Positions 1 to 11,404 are shown, counted from the first letter of the stretch. The stretch is 64,000 nt of DNA from Phytophthora colocasiae (GCA_018806915.1 JAGKQI010000066.1:1-64000), one strand, 5' to 3'. Made by a program: numbers and translations. Notes: generated by a model from the sequence alone, not told the origin.

Positions 1-2300
1 ACGGTTCGATATGCGCATCAGACAGATGCCTGCTGCCGGAACGCGCCAACCGGACGATTATGACTATCGGGCGCAGCAGCGCTTCACTTCGCACGTTTGG
101 ACAAGACGTTTTAGGGCGGAAGCAGCGATGACGGCAGTTTACATCAAGAATCGACTGCCGTCACCCGGGTGGGAAGACGCCGATTTTGAGATTGTGTACA
201 AGAGGAAGCCCAACATGCAGAAGCACGTGCGCGTTTCCAGGTGCAAGGCCTACGTCCTGACGCCGAAGGAAAACTGACTCAAGTGGGACCCCAAGGCTCA
301 TGAAAGGTACTACATGGGCTACAGAAGAGCGTTCGAAGGCGTATCGCGTTTATGACATCGAGGCAGGCCAGGTAAGCGATTTCTCGCGATGCTCACTTTC
401 GACGAATCGACCTTCGGCGAGCGCCAGTATGTTATTATGGATGATGATAGAAGATGTCGAAGATGCAGGCTATCGCGAAGACCTCGAGATTTCGAACGAC
501 CATGGAACGCGTGAATTCAAACGCAGGCGGGGAAACGCAGGAGCTCGTTCTAAAGCGCGAGGATCGTAAAGACATGTTCGTCGACCGCGTCGCAAGCGCT
601 GGATTAGAAGAAGCAAGCGCTCCGGACTCTGACCATCAAGAAGCCAAATCTGGGGAACCAATGATGATGATGACTCAGCTCAGCCGATGTGCTGGCGTGC
701 GAGTGCCAATGCAGTGGATGACCGTTTGACAGCGCCGAGCCGAAGACGTTCCAAGATGCTGTGAGCCGGCCAGGCCGAGTCCACTGGCGGAATGACGATC
801 CGAGCCGAACTCAAGTCGATGCGACTTCGTACAGGTGTTTCGTGGCGCCAAATTGCGAACAACGCGCGCGGTCGGAACCAAGTGGGTGTTCAAGATCAAG
901 CGTAAAGCCGACCGGGTCCCATCCCGAGAAGTACAGAAGCTCGACTCGTCGCGAAAGGATTTGTGCAGAAGTATGGCATCGACTACACCGAGACGTTTTT
1001 CGCCGGTGGTCAGAGTACGTCACGCTGCGAATGATCATCGCTGTGTGAGACATTCAATTGGCCCCTCGACCAGCTTGATGTTATCACGGCGTTCCTGTAC
1101 GGCTTGATGAAGGAGAAGGTGTTCTGAAAGTATTTCCAGAAGGCGTAGGACTTGATGGCGGCTACGACTGCGTGGAACTGCTCAAGGCGATCCTACGGTC
1201 TCAAGCAAGCTTCTCTGAGTGTGGAATGGGACTTTTGGCGAGTATGTGCGCTCCATCGGATTTTCGCGTTTCCGAGCTACGATCCGTGCCTCTACATCAA
1301 GATTGTCGATGGTGACTGCGTTCTGATGCTGGTGTACGTCGACGATGTTTTGAACTGTTAGGCTCTTCGACGATCATTGCCTGAAGTCAAGAAACGAAGC
1401 TGAAGGCGCGATTCGAGATGACCGACGGCGGCAAATGTTCCATTGTTCTGAGGATTAGGGTGGTCGACGGTACGGATAGCAGTGTCACATTGATTCAAAC
1501 TCGCTACATCAACGACATCCTGGAGCGTACTTTGGCATGCAGAACTGCCAAACCTGCTGCCAGTCCAGTCGACCTCAACCTTTATGAAGCTCATTACCGG
1601 TGACTGTCTCGACCAAGTTGGATGCGCCGTTCCGCGAAGCTATCGGTGCTCCTCATACGCCAGATAACGTCAGCTCGCCCGGACATTGCTTTTGCAGTTG
1701 GTTACGTTTCGCGCTTCATGCGGAGAATCCTCAAGTCGAGCCACTGGATTGCAGTCGGCGCATCTTCCGACACCTTCAAGGTACCAAATTCGCATGGAAT
1801 CATTTCGCCGACCAAGGGAATCAAGCTTTATTTGGCTATTCGAATTACCGAACTGGGCTGGTGATTTGAGTGACCTGCAAGTCGACTGGGCTACCTGTTT
1901 CAAGTTCTTCCGGCGGACCTGTATCATTGCGGGGATCCAGAAGCAATCGAGTATATCTCTTTCTCACGAATGAAGCCGAGTACATTGCGCTCGATCTGGC
2001 GATCCAAGAAGGCAAGTGGGTGCACTGGCTTATCTGTGAGATCCTTCAGCGCTGCGGGCGAAGGCGTCCCGGATCTGAAGATTTTTCGGGAGCGACAATC
2101 AAGTCGTACATCAAGATGACGAAGAACCCTGTGAACCATGGCCGCGCGAAGCACATCGACATCAAGTACCACCGCATCCGTACAGTAGAAGTCAAAGCGC
2201 GGTGAAGTGATCGTCGAGTGCACGAGACCACGACCATGCTGGCCGACATCTTTGGCCAAGGGACTCCGGCGGACCTCATCCACAAGGACTTAACGACATC
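1..2300 (+). pseudogene. decayed Ty1/copia pol (integrase end, reverse transcriptase, RNase H)
   Basis: Fragments in all three forward frames line up in copia pol order. At 120-275 there is an integrase C-terminal stretch (IKNRLPSPGW, then HVRVSRCKAYV). At 835-1015 comes the start of the reverse transcriptase (GTKWVFKIKRKAD, then YTETFSPV after a frame change). At 1190-1210 there is YGLKQA, and the YVDD catalytic motif lies at 1335-1346. At 1675-1790 there is RPDIAFAVGYVSRFM. The copia RNase H region at 1950-2190 contains NEAEYIALDLAIQE and KHIDIKYH. Many frameshifts and stops separate these pieces, so the element is dead. Neither LTR is visible; the 5' part lies outside the window. Family assignment rests on the order of motifs and is firm; element name is unknown. 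Confidence 0.88.
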
Positions 2301-2689
2301 TTGGCGTTCAAGCGTGTTCGCATTGGGGAAGGCTATTGCAGGTGAGTCAATACGATCCACCTGGCAATGATTACAGTAAGATATTTACCGCCACTGATGA
2401 TGGAGACAGGTAGGATGATTGAACGAGTACAGAATGATGGTGATTGGATGCACCAAATGATTGAATGCAGACCAGGAACAGAAAACAGTGTAAACTCATA
2501 TCAATCAATCACTTCTGAATTTCCATTCACCACCCCCTCAGGTGATTTCCCTCGCCTCAGCCTCACTCACTTTAAGCTTTGGCAGTCCTCCCCCTCATAG
2601 AGACAACCTCCTACCACGACCTTCTTCCACCTTCGCGCAAGTCGCTCCCCCTTTACGAGCTCCCGTTCGTTCGGTGTCTATTTTCCACC
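2301..2689. other. non-coding spacer
   Basis: AT-rich DNA between the copia relic and the first SWEET fragment. No coding match was recognised. The last 150 bases (pyrimidine-rich, many CTC and CCT runs) would have been the promoter and leader of SWEET A. Confidence 0.5.
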
Positions 2690-2998
2690 ATGGTAGACGC
2701 CACTGTTCTCCTCGTGCTTCGAATCCCTGACGGCACTATACTCCGTCACTCATGGTCTCATTGGTCCGTCCTTCTCCATCTACACGATCTACAAGAACAA
2801 GACCATCGGTAACATCTCCGTCGTCCGTTCGTCTCGCTGCTCGGCGAAGTGCCCACATGTGGATGATGTACGGCTACTTCTGCGGCAACATCTTCCCCGT
2901 GGTCGGCGTGTCTTTCGGTTTCGGAACTTACGCAGCAATCGCCTACATCGCAGTGTGTACTACAAGTTCGCTGATGATCGCAAGTACGTGCTCCAAAT
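2690..2998 (+). pseudogene. SWEET A, 5' half (TM helices 1-3), split by an insertion
   Basis: A start-like ATG at 2690 opens a stretch that can be read as the first MtN3 repeat of a SWEET sugar transporter, but only by changing frame. It contains PSFSIYTIYKNKTIGNISVV, then AHMWMMYGYFCGNIFP, then YYKFADDRKYVLQ. These match the same region of the paralogue at 58992 (KVYKNKTTG, VYGYL, YYGWAVDRP). Homology stops at 2998, exactly where a 10-bp direct repeat begins, and resumes in the next codons at 6599. Single-base indels break the frame upstream of the insertion as well. No intron is seen at the site where SWEET E and F have one. SWEETs are bidirectional plasma-membrane sugar uniporters; this copy cannot make one. 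Confidence 0.82.
2989..2998. repeat. direct repeat flanking the Crypton-like insertion, left copy
   Basis: TGCTCCAAAT, identical to 6599-6608. Joining the SWEET sequence across one copy restores protein homology (DRKYVLQ followed by IVGGA), so this is the duplicated target. Confidence 0.85.
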
Positions 2999-4095
2999 CA
3001 GAGATAGGAAAAAATACAATATCCTTACGGATTGGAGGCCTTCATCCAAGCCAATAAATAATTGAGTTGGCTTGCCAATTTTTTTCTGACAATGTCAAGC
3101 CAAGTCGATACAGGTCGTACATGAATATAGTGACACTATGTCGTCTTTTCTCATGAGTTTTTGAACGGGTTGGTTGCTGTCGATGCTGCCTGGATTCCAG
3201 GAGGGTTACCTCGAGAACCCTCCACCGCGTCCAACACTCTCAACCAACACACACAAGTCACTAGATCCGAATTCCTCGACATCATTTGCCATACAACACA
3301 CAAATCAACTGATATAACTATATTTCCAGTTAGGAAATGACTAAGCAACTGTAATAACCCATTATTGCCCTGTTATTGCAAAACATGGCCCACACCACCC
3401 CGGTTACTGGCGATAGTTAATGAGTATCCAGCATTATGGTCGGTGGTATGGGTCCTGACCCAAAGTCTGTATCAGATTCTGGACCTTTTTGGAAATACCT
3501 ATATTTAACTCCAGACTGCTTCAGCGTTTCCATTTTGGAGACTGCAAGCTGAGATGGCAAAGGGGAGTTCGGGGTTGTCAAATTCGCTCGTGTGCTGGTG
3601 CAACGATGACCCTTGCTATTACACAAAGTGAACATGACCGCAGCGTGCCAGTTTTGAGATTGACGAAAGCGAAGAGGAACAATACAGACTGACCACTAGA
3701 CTCTCGTCCGGTTAATACTAAGAGAAAGTAACTGGAGGCCAATATCAAAGCCTGAGTTTGTGCAGTGGTGTGAAGGTCCGGAAATTTTCAGGAGATCAGG
3801 ACACAGTTACCTGGTGGAAAGCTACATCTGCTTCCTATCTACACACTGCTGCAGGTCGGAAGTCAAAGAAAAACAACTTGTAACCAAAACGGTGCAGGAG
3901 GAGTCAACTGTTTACATGTGGCTACGTTAATGCTATTGTCGAGCCTTTACAACCCAACAAGTCACTCTTCGCACAAATTCAAATCCACATCCCCGAACTA
4001 CATCAGTCAAACAACTCATAAAGAATGCTTACCAAGCTCAATCTACAGCGACAAGGAAAAGGAACTACGAGGACAGAGAATAGGCTCGCTGCTAG

Positions 4096-5764
4096 ATGGC
4101 TACTCATCAGCCAGAACAGATTCCAGCAGATTTGCTGACGGATTTCCTGACGCTTGATGACATTCGGTGGCAAGCGCACTGCATTTCTTCTCTCTCACTT
4201 TGGACTTCTGCGAGGAAGAGTAAAGTGTGCGAGATCTCGAAGCTAGCCGACGTATGTTCTCTGCAAACTCTTGATCGAGAGAGGGTTTCAACCCTGCACG
4301 GCTCTCGTTCTTTTGATTCCAGCACGGAAAAACACAATTTATTCGGAAACTACAGCATGTTGGATACACATGCCATTACCACTTTTTGTGCTGTGTGTGT
4401 ATTTTATGTATGTATTGTGTGTGTATTGTGTGTGTGTGTGTATGTGTGTGTCTTCTTGTAACAAAGATGTGCGCGTTTGTCCAGTTGGAGCTGTAGCTTT
4501 ATATTTTTTGAGATTTTTCACGTGAACCTGGAGCCTTTTCGGCTTCTTTCAAGTTTGCCCAGAGACTGGCAGTATGACATTAAAGTTCTTACGTGGAGCA
4601 GCAGCGGACTAAGTCTAGCTTTCCTACAACCACACACACAAGAAGAGGCTATGAGTCAGTGTTCAAACATCTTGGGCTGACGTTTAACCAAAAACTCACC
4701 TAAATCGCCAACAGGGCGTACGCCAACTGGAGAGTGCCGATGTTGACATTTCCAGACTCGTCGCCACGGTAGATGGGGAATGGACACCTGCGAGGAGTGT
4801 ATACTCTGCACCACTTGCTCGCGAAGCGCATGAGGGCTCTCTCTGGTCACCCCGCCTCGGAGCTCAAAGCTTGTATTACATTCAGCGAGCAACTCTTGAT
4901 CCGCCTGTGGAGCTCCAACGCCTTATATTCCCTGAAATTGAGTATTGCAAAGAACAATTTTCAGCTGGCAAGTGGGAGAATAATTTGGCAGCGCAAGGTT
5001 TCCTGGACTTGCTACAATACCTTAGAATTGTATTTTTCCAAGATGCCACCGTTCTTTTTGAGAAACTCCCTGCCCGAATTCGTCTACACACGCTGCTTGG
5101 AGATTCCTTTCAGCAGTTTCGTTCCCAAGCTTTAGCTGCTGCTGCAGCTACCCAAAGTCCAGTGGAAAAGAATCTCCAAGTCGCAATGCCCCTCCTGTAT
5201 GATCACTTGGCTACACAACATTTCGCAGCCATGAACAAGTTAGACTCACACCATGAGGAGATGCTGCAGCAACTTGCCGAAACTCGAGAAAGCCTCACCT
5301 CATTGCTACAAGGAAACATGACGTTTCGCCTCACACCAGTTGCGGGGTCCTGTACAGCTGTCGATGGTGAACGTGAGCGCAGTGAATCTGCACATGACGG
5401 GCACAGTGAAGTAGTCAGAAATTACGCCACCCCTCCACGCACACAAGTCAAAGATTTACCGCCGCAGCAATACTCTATGAGTAGAGGAGTTTCAACGGTG
5501 AAGGAACTATGGGCAGAGTGGCACGACGGTATCGCTAACCAGCCTTCTATCCAGCATCTGGAGAATACATACGGGACAAAGTGGCGTCAGTCTTCAAAAG
5601 AAGCCAAGTTTTACTCGAGACGCCTTTGTGTGATAAATTACGTGCATACCTTAGTGAGTGGTAGCCTTACTATTGATGCCGCGCTTGAAAGAGCTGATAT
5701 TGAACGCGGGAGGAGGAGTATTGACGCTTTTTCTAAGTACCTACGAAGAGTAAAAACAAAGTAA
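4096..5764 (+). pseudogene. Crypton-like tyrosine recombinase with GCR1_C DNA-binding domain, degraded
   Basis: ATG 4096 opens MATHQPEQIPADLLTDFL. Further on, in shifting frames, come CPVGAVALYFLRFF (about 4470-4515) and DWQYDIKVL (about 4565-4590), typical of the Ndc10-like core of Crypton tyrosine recombinases. The last open stretch, from about 4688 to 5764, contains GFLDLLQYLRIVFFQDATVL and ends with a GCR1_C-type domain (STVKELWAEWHDGI, LENTYGTKWRQ, FYSRRLCVINYV). Cryptons are known to join a tyrosine recombinase to a C-terminal GCR1_C domain. A TG microsatellite and at least two frame changes lie inside the recombinase core, so the protein is not made whole. Short introns could explain some frame changes. 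The C-terminal 300 codons are continuous, which is odd for an old relic. Confidence 0.68.
4387..4452. repeat. TG-rich microsatellite
   Basis: Imperfect (TG)n with ATTT and TAT interruptions inside the Crypton-like relic. Confidence 0.9.
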
Positions 5765-6598
5765 GAATTTAAGGTTAATCCCAAGCTTAATGAGTATATT
5801 CACCTTGGCATCATGGGCTCACGGGGACTTCTGAAGCGTGTGTAACGCAAACTGACGGCTAGTAAAGCCTAGAGCCCAGCTACAGCTGCGCCAGAAGCGA
5901 ACACCAGCAGCTTCTGCATCACCTACGGCTGTAGCATCAGTTTGGTCATCACTCTGGAGCTTCTGGTCGGCATACTGGACTTGCGGCGTGCGTGCGGGTA
6001 CACAACCATTCGAGGGTAGCGCCAAGTACGCCCGTATTCATGGATTCGTAGTCTGCACCTTGACCAGCACCTTGTGTTACCCGTTGGACGTTGTCCTGCT
6101 GCACACGTATAACCCACATAGAGGCAGCTGCGTCATGATGACGATCTTGAAGCACTGAATACCAACGCTTACCACGTACCACGGCTCTACTGCTTCGCTT
6201 CTCCGATTGCTCTGCTGCTGTTTGGCTTCTCCGGTCTCTCTGCTTTATGGCTTCTCTGGTCCAAGAAAAATAATGTTCTGTATAAAATGTGTTAACAATT
6301 TGTCCAATAAAAAGCCTCCAGTTTAGGTCATGACCTAACGGTGATATCTTCAGGATAACAGCAGGTTTCGCTTGATATTGCTGGTTATCAGGTCGCAAGG
6401 TCAGGACCAAGTCATGACTTTTTCGCCTGATACTTCTCGCTACCATCCATTGCCGAAACAACCACACATGTCAACGACATTTGGCTATAGCCAAGATTGA
6501 CCTGTGTAAAAATTGCATGTTATTGGGGTTGAGGAGCAATAAATTATGGCAATATGATATTGCCAATATCGGCAATAGTTACGGAAAATTGCAAACCC

Positions 6599-6608
6599 TG
6601 CTCCAAAT
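6599..6608. repeat. direct repeat flanking the Crypton-like insertion, right copy
   Basis: TGCTCCAAAT, identical to 2989-2998; SWEET A homology resumes here. Confidence 0.85.
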
Positions 6609-7294
6609 TGTAGGCGGTGCCGTATCCGTGCTTTGCCGCTATCACGCTGTACGCTATCATCGCAGCCACGGGTGGCACGGGTCAAGACTACGCGAGCATC
6701 AGCCGCATACTTGGATAATTAGGTATCATAGCTGCTATCATTCTCTACGGCGCGCCGTTCGAGAAGGCTCTCTTCGTGCTTCATAACAAAAACGCAGCCC
6801 CCATCCAACTACCAATGGTGATCTGTGGAGCGACAAACAACGCGTTGCTGGGTTATCTACACGCCACTGGACAGTAACTGGTTCATGTTCATCCCTAACG
6901 CGATCTGTGTCGTACTCGGGTTTGTGTTATTGGTGCTGTACGTCATGTATCGACCTAGTAAGGCCGTGCAACCTACTATCAATCTTCCAGACGAAGATAT
7001 CGCCATCACGATCGCCATCACGCCCAAGGCGGAAATACAGAAGCTCTCAAGCGCCAGTCCAAGCTTCCAGCCATTGCCATCTCCGCTTCTCCCGCTGGTC
7101 GCGAGAGCTCTTTCCAGCTCAATTCGCCTTCTCGGAGCCGTGGTAGTTCGTTCTACCAGTTGAGTTCCCCAGCTTTTAGCTCGCGTAGCGGCTCGTTCCA
7201 GCTTAATCGCAACGATTCACTCGAATCCCGCAGTTCGATGGAGAGAGGTGCTACAGGCGGAGTTTTGCACATTATTCGCGCCCCGAGGCAGTAA
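6599..7294 (+). pseudogene. SWEET A, 3' half (TM helices 4-7 and tail)
   Basis: This continues the SWEET interrupted at 2998. In frame segments it reads FAAITLYAIIAATGGTGQ, GAPFEKALFVLHNKNAAPIQ, MVICGATNNALL and SNWFMFIPNAICVVLGF. These are the second MtN3 repeat, with the conserved 'SPFE/APFEK' and 'P...NN' features seen in the intact paralogue at 14761. A stop (TAA in CTTGGATAATTAGG, about 6716) and at least two indels break it. The last residues before TAA 7292-7294 are VLHIIRAPRQ, loosely similar to the C-terminal tails of SWEET B (VYQIIKSP) and C (VYTMVRSP). The gene was already, or has since become, damaged apart from the insertion. Confidence 0.82.
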
Positions 7295-7690
7295 GTTACA
7301 TGTCTAGAATAGTCGTAGCTTTGCATCGATATTTATTGTTTAACTTATCAAGCAATACTACGTAGTATTTACTTCGAGTTCTTCACCAGAACAGCAACAA
7401 GTCCCGTCGTTGCATTGCCACTAATGAAATACTTCCGGTGGCAAGCCTGTCACTGTATTACCGCAGTTAACGAAACCTACTGCACATGCTTACAAACCGT
7501 AAGTTAAACTGCATCCAATCTGGCTTTGTGATGTCGCTTCCATGTATGCGCAAGGCTTTCGTTGTGCTGGAACTGAAGCGATCGATAGTTCAACCACTCG
7601 CTAGCGCTCCCCCATCTCTCCATGTGTTCAAATGGGCTTCCTGCACTTCGTCTCATTCCACAACTCGCCGTCCGCAGCAACAATCTCGCC
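7295..7690. other. SWEET A/B intergenic, probable SWEET B promoter
   Basis: About 400 bases with no gene. The final 70 bases before ATG 7691 are pyrimidine-rich with CTCCCCCATCTCTCC, as in oomycete 5' leaders. Confidence 0.5.
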
Positions 7691-8527
7691 ATGTCCAGCA
7701 CTGTGGAGTCTGTATTCCGTATCATCGCGGCTTGTACGTCGCTCATGATGATCCTGAGCCCGACACCGGCGGTGTACAAGATCTACAAGACCAAATCCAT
7801 CGGCAACACCAACATCGTGTCGCTCGTGTCCGTCTTCGCGAATTGCCACGTCTGGACGCTCCAAGGTCTGCTCACTAACAACTGGTTCCCCGTCTTCTCC
7901 ACGTTCGTGTCGGGGGACTTCATCTCCATCATCTACATGTTCATTTTCCTACGGTACACACCCGACCGCAAGCAAGCGTGGCGAATTATCGCTGTTTATG
8001 CGGTGGTTCTGTCGATTATCACTACGTACGCCGTTCTAGGGGGTCTGGGTGTGTTCACAAGGCTCAGTAGAGACCAGGTGAACGATATCATGGGGTATTT
8101 AGCTGTGTGCGTGACGTTGGTGCTCTACAGCTCGCCGTTTCTAAAGATCAAGGACGTCGTCAAGTACAAGACGGGTGTGCTCATTCCGATTCACATGGTG
8201 ATCGCCGGAACGTTTAACAACGCCATGTGGATCACATACACGCCCATGTCGGGGCTCTGGTTCCTCTTCGTCACGAATGTGTGCTGTGCCACACTCGGTA
8301 TCGCACAATTGACCGTGTATATGATCTACCACCCAAGCAAACATCCGCTGGGCTACAGCGCAACGCTCGAGGATCTACTGGAGAAGGAAAAGGAAGACGA
8401 CGAAACTCTGTCAATTGCAATTGACCGACCGAGTGTACAATCAACCAAGGGAGCTCCTCAGAGTCCGGTTGTAGTATTCCCGGGGTCGAAATTCAAAGTC
8501 GTTAACACAAGGCAATGCGGGGGCTAG
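7691..8527 (+). CDS. SWEET B sugar transporter with LTR-derived C-terminus
   Basis: ATG 7691 (context CGCCATGTCC) was chosen over an upstream in-frame ATG because it matches the start of SWEET C (MSSTVESVFRIIAACTS against MVNAVVENLFRVLASLTS). The 278-residue product has two MtN3/saliva repeats and about seven membrane helices. Landmarks are VYKIYKTKSIGNT after helix 1, ANCHVW and NNWFPVF in helix 2-3, YSSPF before helix 5, and AGTFNNAMWI in helix 6. SWEETs move sugars down their gradient across plasma or vacuole membranes; the sugar is not predictable here. Residues 1-259 are native. The gypsy element begins at 8470, so residues 261-278 are LTR sequence read as protein. The native last 13 codons and stop sit at 14340-14381. 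The transport core is complete, so the chimera may still work. No intron. Confidence 0.88.
   Translation: MSSTVESVFRIIAACTSLMMILSPTPAVYKIYKTKSIGNTNIVSLVSVFANCHVWTLQGLLTNNWFPVFSTFVSGDFISIIYMFIFLRYTPDRKQAWRIIAVYAVVLSIITTYAVLGGLGVFTRLSRDQVNDIMGYLAVCVTLVLYSSPFLKIKDVVKYKTGVLIPIHMVIAGTFNNAMWITYTPMSGLWFLFVTNVCCATLGIAQLTVYMIYHPSKHPLGYSATLEDLLEKEKEDDETLSIAIDRPSVQSTKGAPQSPVVVFPGSKFKVVNTRQCGG
8465..8469. repeat. target-site duplication of gypsy element, left
   Basis: CCGGT immediately before the left LTR; matches 14334-14338. It lies in the SWEET B codons for Pro-Val. Confidence 0.93.
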
Positions 8528-8849
8528 CCCGCAGGAACTGTATTAGTGTATTGATAAGAAATTGAAGAGTGAGCTTCGGCAACGAGCCTCCACTCCAGAG
8601 AACGAGTACTTGAAGGCAGAACTCCTTGAGTTGCTGCTCGCCAAGCAATCATTCCTAAGGATACATGTAGCTAGACATACAAGCTCCAGAGTGCAAACAA
8701 AGTCAGCCACTAACAGCCTGACCTGTTATAACATGTAGAACATGAAGTTGCCTCAGCTGATGCTGTAGGACACAGTCTGTGATGTCTGCTTGGGAGTGCG
8801 CAGTCTGTTGCACGTTAGAACTAAGCTTTAGAGCCTAGGTTCTACTACA
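8470..8849 (-). repeat. 3' LTR of the gypsy element
   Basis: 380 bp, TGTAGTATTCCC to GGTTCTACTACA on the + strand. It differs from the right copy at about five places, mostly one- or two-base indels. Its outer edge supplies codons 261-278 and the stop of SWEET B. Confidence 0.95.
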
Positions 8850-9403
8850 CTGCCCTCGAAGCTTAGTTCCCCACGTCTTCCTCTGGAAAACGTGCAAGGG
8901 TTCAACTTCGGCATCATTGACCTTGTGTAGATTCACATTGGTGAAGCTACGGGGTTCCAACCGTACGCGCCTTGCGTTTGCGGCTAGATCGTCGTAGTTG
9001 ATGCCGCTGCTCGTTGCAGAGTCCTTGTGCTGGCATTGCGTCCGAAACACTGGGCACATCTGCAGCAGCAGTCACCACTCTAGTCAGGCGTCCATGAGGC
9101 AAGTTATTCTCACTGGAGGTCCGCTTGACTCGTCGTCGAGCTCCTGGACGCTCAGCGCCAGTCTCTTTATCATTTGTACCTTCGCCTTGCTGAGAAATAC
9201 TGCTAACAGTACTTCGGGCAGTTTGGCGGTGGCGTTTCTTACCGGTCGGCATTCGTTTTGACTCGCTTCGCATTGCCTGATGGCACATGCGCTAAGCTGG
9301 CAAGGTCTCCGTAGTTGTCGAAATAGTTCGTTGTGCACGGTTTCCAGCAAGCTTCTGCCCAATAGTCAGATAACCGGGTGTCTCGAGCATGCCACATAGT
9401 TGT

Positions 9404-11404
9404 CTAGTAACACGTGAATATCAGTAGCGAGGCTCTGCATTGGCTCATAAGAGTCCTCGATCGTCTCAAGCCCTTCCAGTTCACTAACACTTCAAAGTCC
9501 TGGATATCTTCGTTCCACCGATGTGACTTAAGCTCATTTACAGCGAGCAATATTCCTTGCGAGGCCACATGCTCCAACAATTCCTTGGTGATGTCGAGGC
9601 TACTGTCAGCGTAAAATTTCAGCCGAGATGCATGCACATCAAGCTCGTCACCGGTGACGAGGTGCTGTACGTGAAATGAGTGTGCATCAGCACGTAATAC
9701 TCGATAAGGTCCAACCCATGTCACCTGCAACTTGTTCTTGTGTTTTTCATCCACTCGTGACCGCAAGACAAAATCACCTTCAGAGAAGTTAACGAGATTT
9801 TCCCCCCGCTCTTTCTTCTTATTCAGAAGTCTCTGTTTCAGACGCTGGTCTTCCACAGCGTTGTGCATCACTTGCATGCTGGAGCGCAGCTCTGCGAGAT
9901 ACTCCTCAATTCGGTCACTGTCAGGGGATAGTTTGCAACTTGCCATGGTCCGGTAGATAGAACTCACGCAGCGGTGTTGGACATTTAAGCCCGTAAACAG
10001 CTCCACTGGAGCACGATTCGCCAGAGAAGGAACTGCAGTGTGGTTCAAGTTTGCCTGAATTATCGGCACCAAGTAGACCCAGTCCTTGTAGCTGATCTTG
10101 TACTCCAGGATCATTGCACGCACCACTTGTAGGATGTCGCGATTTACCCTCTCTATGGATCCGTTTATCCAAGGTGAGTACGCGGGGGTGAACTTCTGCA
10201 AAGTACGTAGACGACGTGCTAGTTCGGCAACAACTTCATTCTTGAAATGTGAACCGCAATCAGATACCCACTCAGGTGGCAGGCCAAACCGCGAGTGCCA
10301 AACCAGCAGTGCTTCCACCGCTACTCTGCTGTCAGCTGTGTCTGCAACTACTAACTCGCAATAATGCGTTGCATGGTCCTTGAGGACCAGGATGTACTTG
10401 CTTGTGCCATAGCTGCTTCCCAGGTAGAGATAATCGAAATGTAGCAATCCATTACGCGTTTTGCAATCGATCACTTCGCCCCAAGGGCGTGGGATGACAT
10501 TTCCCCCTCGAGAGTGCAGACACAATAGGCAATCCTTCACAAAAGTCTTGACAATGGTTGTAATTCCATCGATAGCGAAAATCCGAGACAAATGCGTCTG
10601 CATCACATTCTGGCCACGATGGCCTTGTGCACCGCAATGCGCTACAATACAGAGGCGCTGGATCAGGTCTGTAGCCGTGCTGGGTACCCAAATCCGTCCC
10701 TCTAGGGTTAAAAGGCCGTTGTCAGCAATATCTACATTGGCCGGAGCGTCCGAAGTTGCTTGGACCTCGGCAAGTTCTGCCACCGTGGGCCAAACGAAAG
10801 AATCAGCATCCAGAGGTCGAAGTGACGATGGCTGTGACTCTGTCAAGGTTCGTGTAGATGGTGACACCATAGTCGCTTCTTCAGGGGATCTAAGACGCTT
10901 CACCTTCGCTGTTGAGTGATTACCAGCCCAACGAGATATCATATCGGCCCAAACATTGTCAGGGCCGGGCACATGCTCCACGACGTATCGGTAGTTCAAA
11001 AGCTTCATAGACCACCTCAACAACTTGCCTTTCACATGTTTCTTCACATTCTGGTGGGGTGCGAAGACGTAGATTAAATTTCTGTGGTCGCAGTACATTC
11101 GAAAAGGCTTTGGACGCAGTAAGAGATAGTCAAGCTTTTCACAAGCGACCACAATAGGTAGGGCCTCCTTTTCCGTCACCGTCCAGTTCAACTGACTTCC
11201 AGTAAATGTACCGCTCATGCAATGGAGGAGCCGGTGCTGTTGCTCAGTAGCCGGCAGCTTCGAGTCAAAATTCACCACTTGAGTCACAATGAGAGCCCAC
11301 CCAATGTCTGATGCATCTGTAAACAGACAGGTAGTAGCTGAGTCATCAGGAAAATCGAGCGTAGCACATGTGGCTAGCATTTCGCTCGACGTTATCAAAA
11401 GCAA
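9404..11404 (-). CDS. gypsy pol part: RNase H, integrase, chromodomain
   Basis: 666 codons open on the minus strand. The start holds an RNase H domain (LFTDASDIGWALIV). An integrase zinc finger follows (HCGAQGHRGQN, CLLC), then the DDE core: LLHFDYLYLG for the first Asp, WVSDCGSHFKNEV for the second, and NGSIERVNRDI for the Glu. The end has a chromodomain-like motif, DFEVLVNWKGL, which in chromoviruses steers integration towards marked chromatin. The open frame breaks at 9404, but related coding with a basic end (RRSSRKRKARTVG) continues in other frames to about 8950. It would be made as part of a Gag-Pol polyprotein. ATG 11404 is internal, not a real start. Confidence 0.9.
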   Translation of the reverse strand: MLLITSSEMLATCATLDFPDDSATTCLFTDASDIGWALIVTQVVNFDSKLPATEQQHRLLHCMSGTFTGSQLNWTVTEKEALPIVVACEKLDYLLLRPKPFRMYCDHRNLIYVFAPHQNVKKHVKGKLLRWSMKLLNYRYVVEHVPGPDNVWADMISRWAGNHSTAKVKRLRSPEEATMVSPSTRTLTESQPSSLRPLDADSFVWPTVAELAEVQATSDAPANVDIADNGLLTLEGRIWVPSTATDLIQRLCIVAHCGAQGHRGQNVMQTHLSRIFAIDGITTIVKTFVKDCLLCLHSRGGNVIPRPWGEVIDCKTRNGLLHFDYLYLGSSYGTSKYILVLKDHATHYCELVVADTADSRVAVEALLVWHSRFGLPPEWVSDCGSHFKNEVVAELARRLRTLQKFTPAYSPWINGSIERVNRDILQVVRAMILEYKISYKDWVYLVPIIQANLNHTAVPSLANRAPVELFTGLNVQHRCVSSIYRTMASCKLSPDSDRIEEYLAELRSSMQVMHNAVEDQRLKQRLLNKKKERGENLVNFSEGDFVLRSRVDEKHKNKLQVTWVGPYRVLRADAHSFHVQHLVTGDELDVHASRLKFYADSSLDITKELLEHVASQGILLAVNELKSHRWNEDIQDFEVLVNWKGLRRSRTLMSQCRASLLIFTCY

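Larger units (their letters stand above)
2999..6598 (+). mobile_element. 3.6-kb insertion carrying a Crypton-type recombinase relic
   Basis: The 3600 bases between the two TGCTCCAAAT copies interrupt SWEET A. No convincing terminal inverted repeats could be found. A short direct repeat without inverted ends is what a tyrosine recombinase such as a Crypton would leave, although a 10-bp staggered-cut duplication cannot be excluded. The coding part is the relic at 4096-5764. The left arm (2999-4095) and right arm (5765-6598) show no recognisable gene. The right arm contains several short palindromes: GGTCATGACC near 6328-6337, and imperfect GATAACAGCA/TGCTGGTTATC arms around 6355-6392. Alternative: a composite of more than one insertion. 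Confidence 0.7.

Noticed and set aside
5949..6467. 172-codon minus-strand open frame
   Set aside because: No recognisable domain, lies in the non-coding right arm of the Crypton-like insertion, composition looks random.
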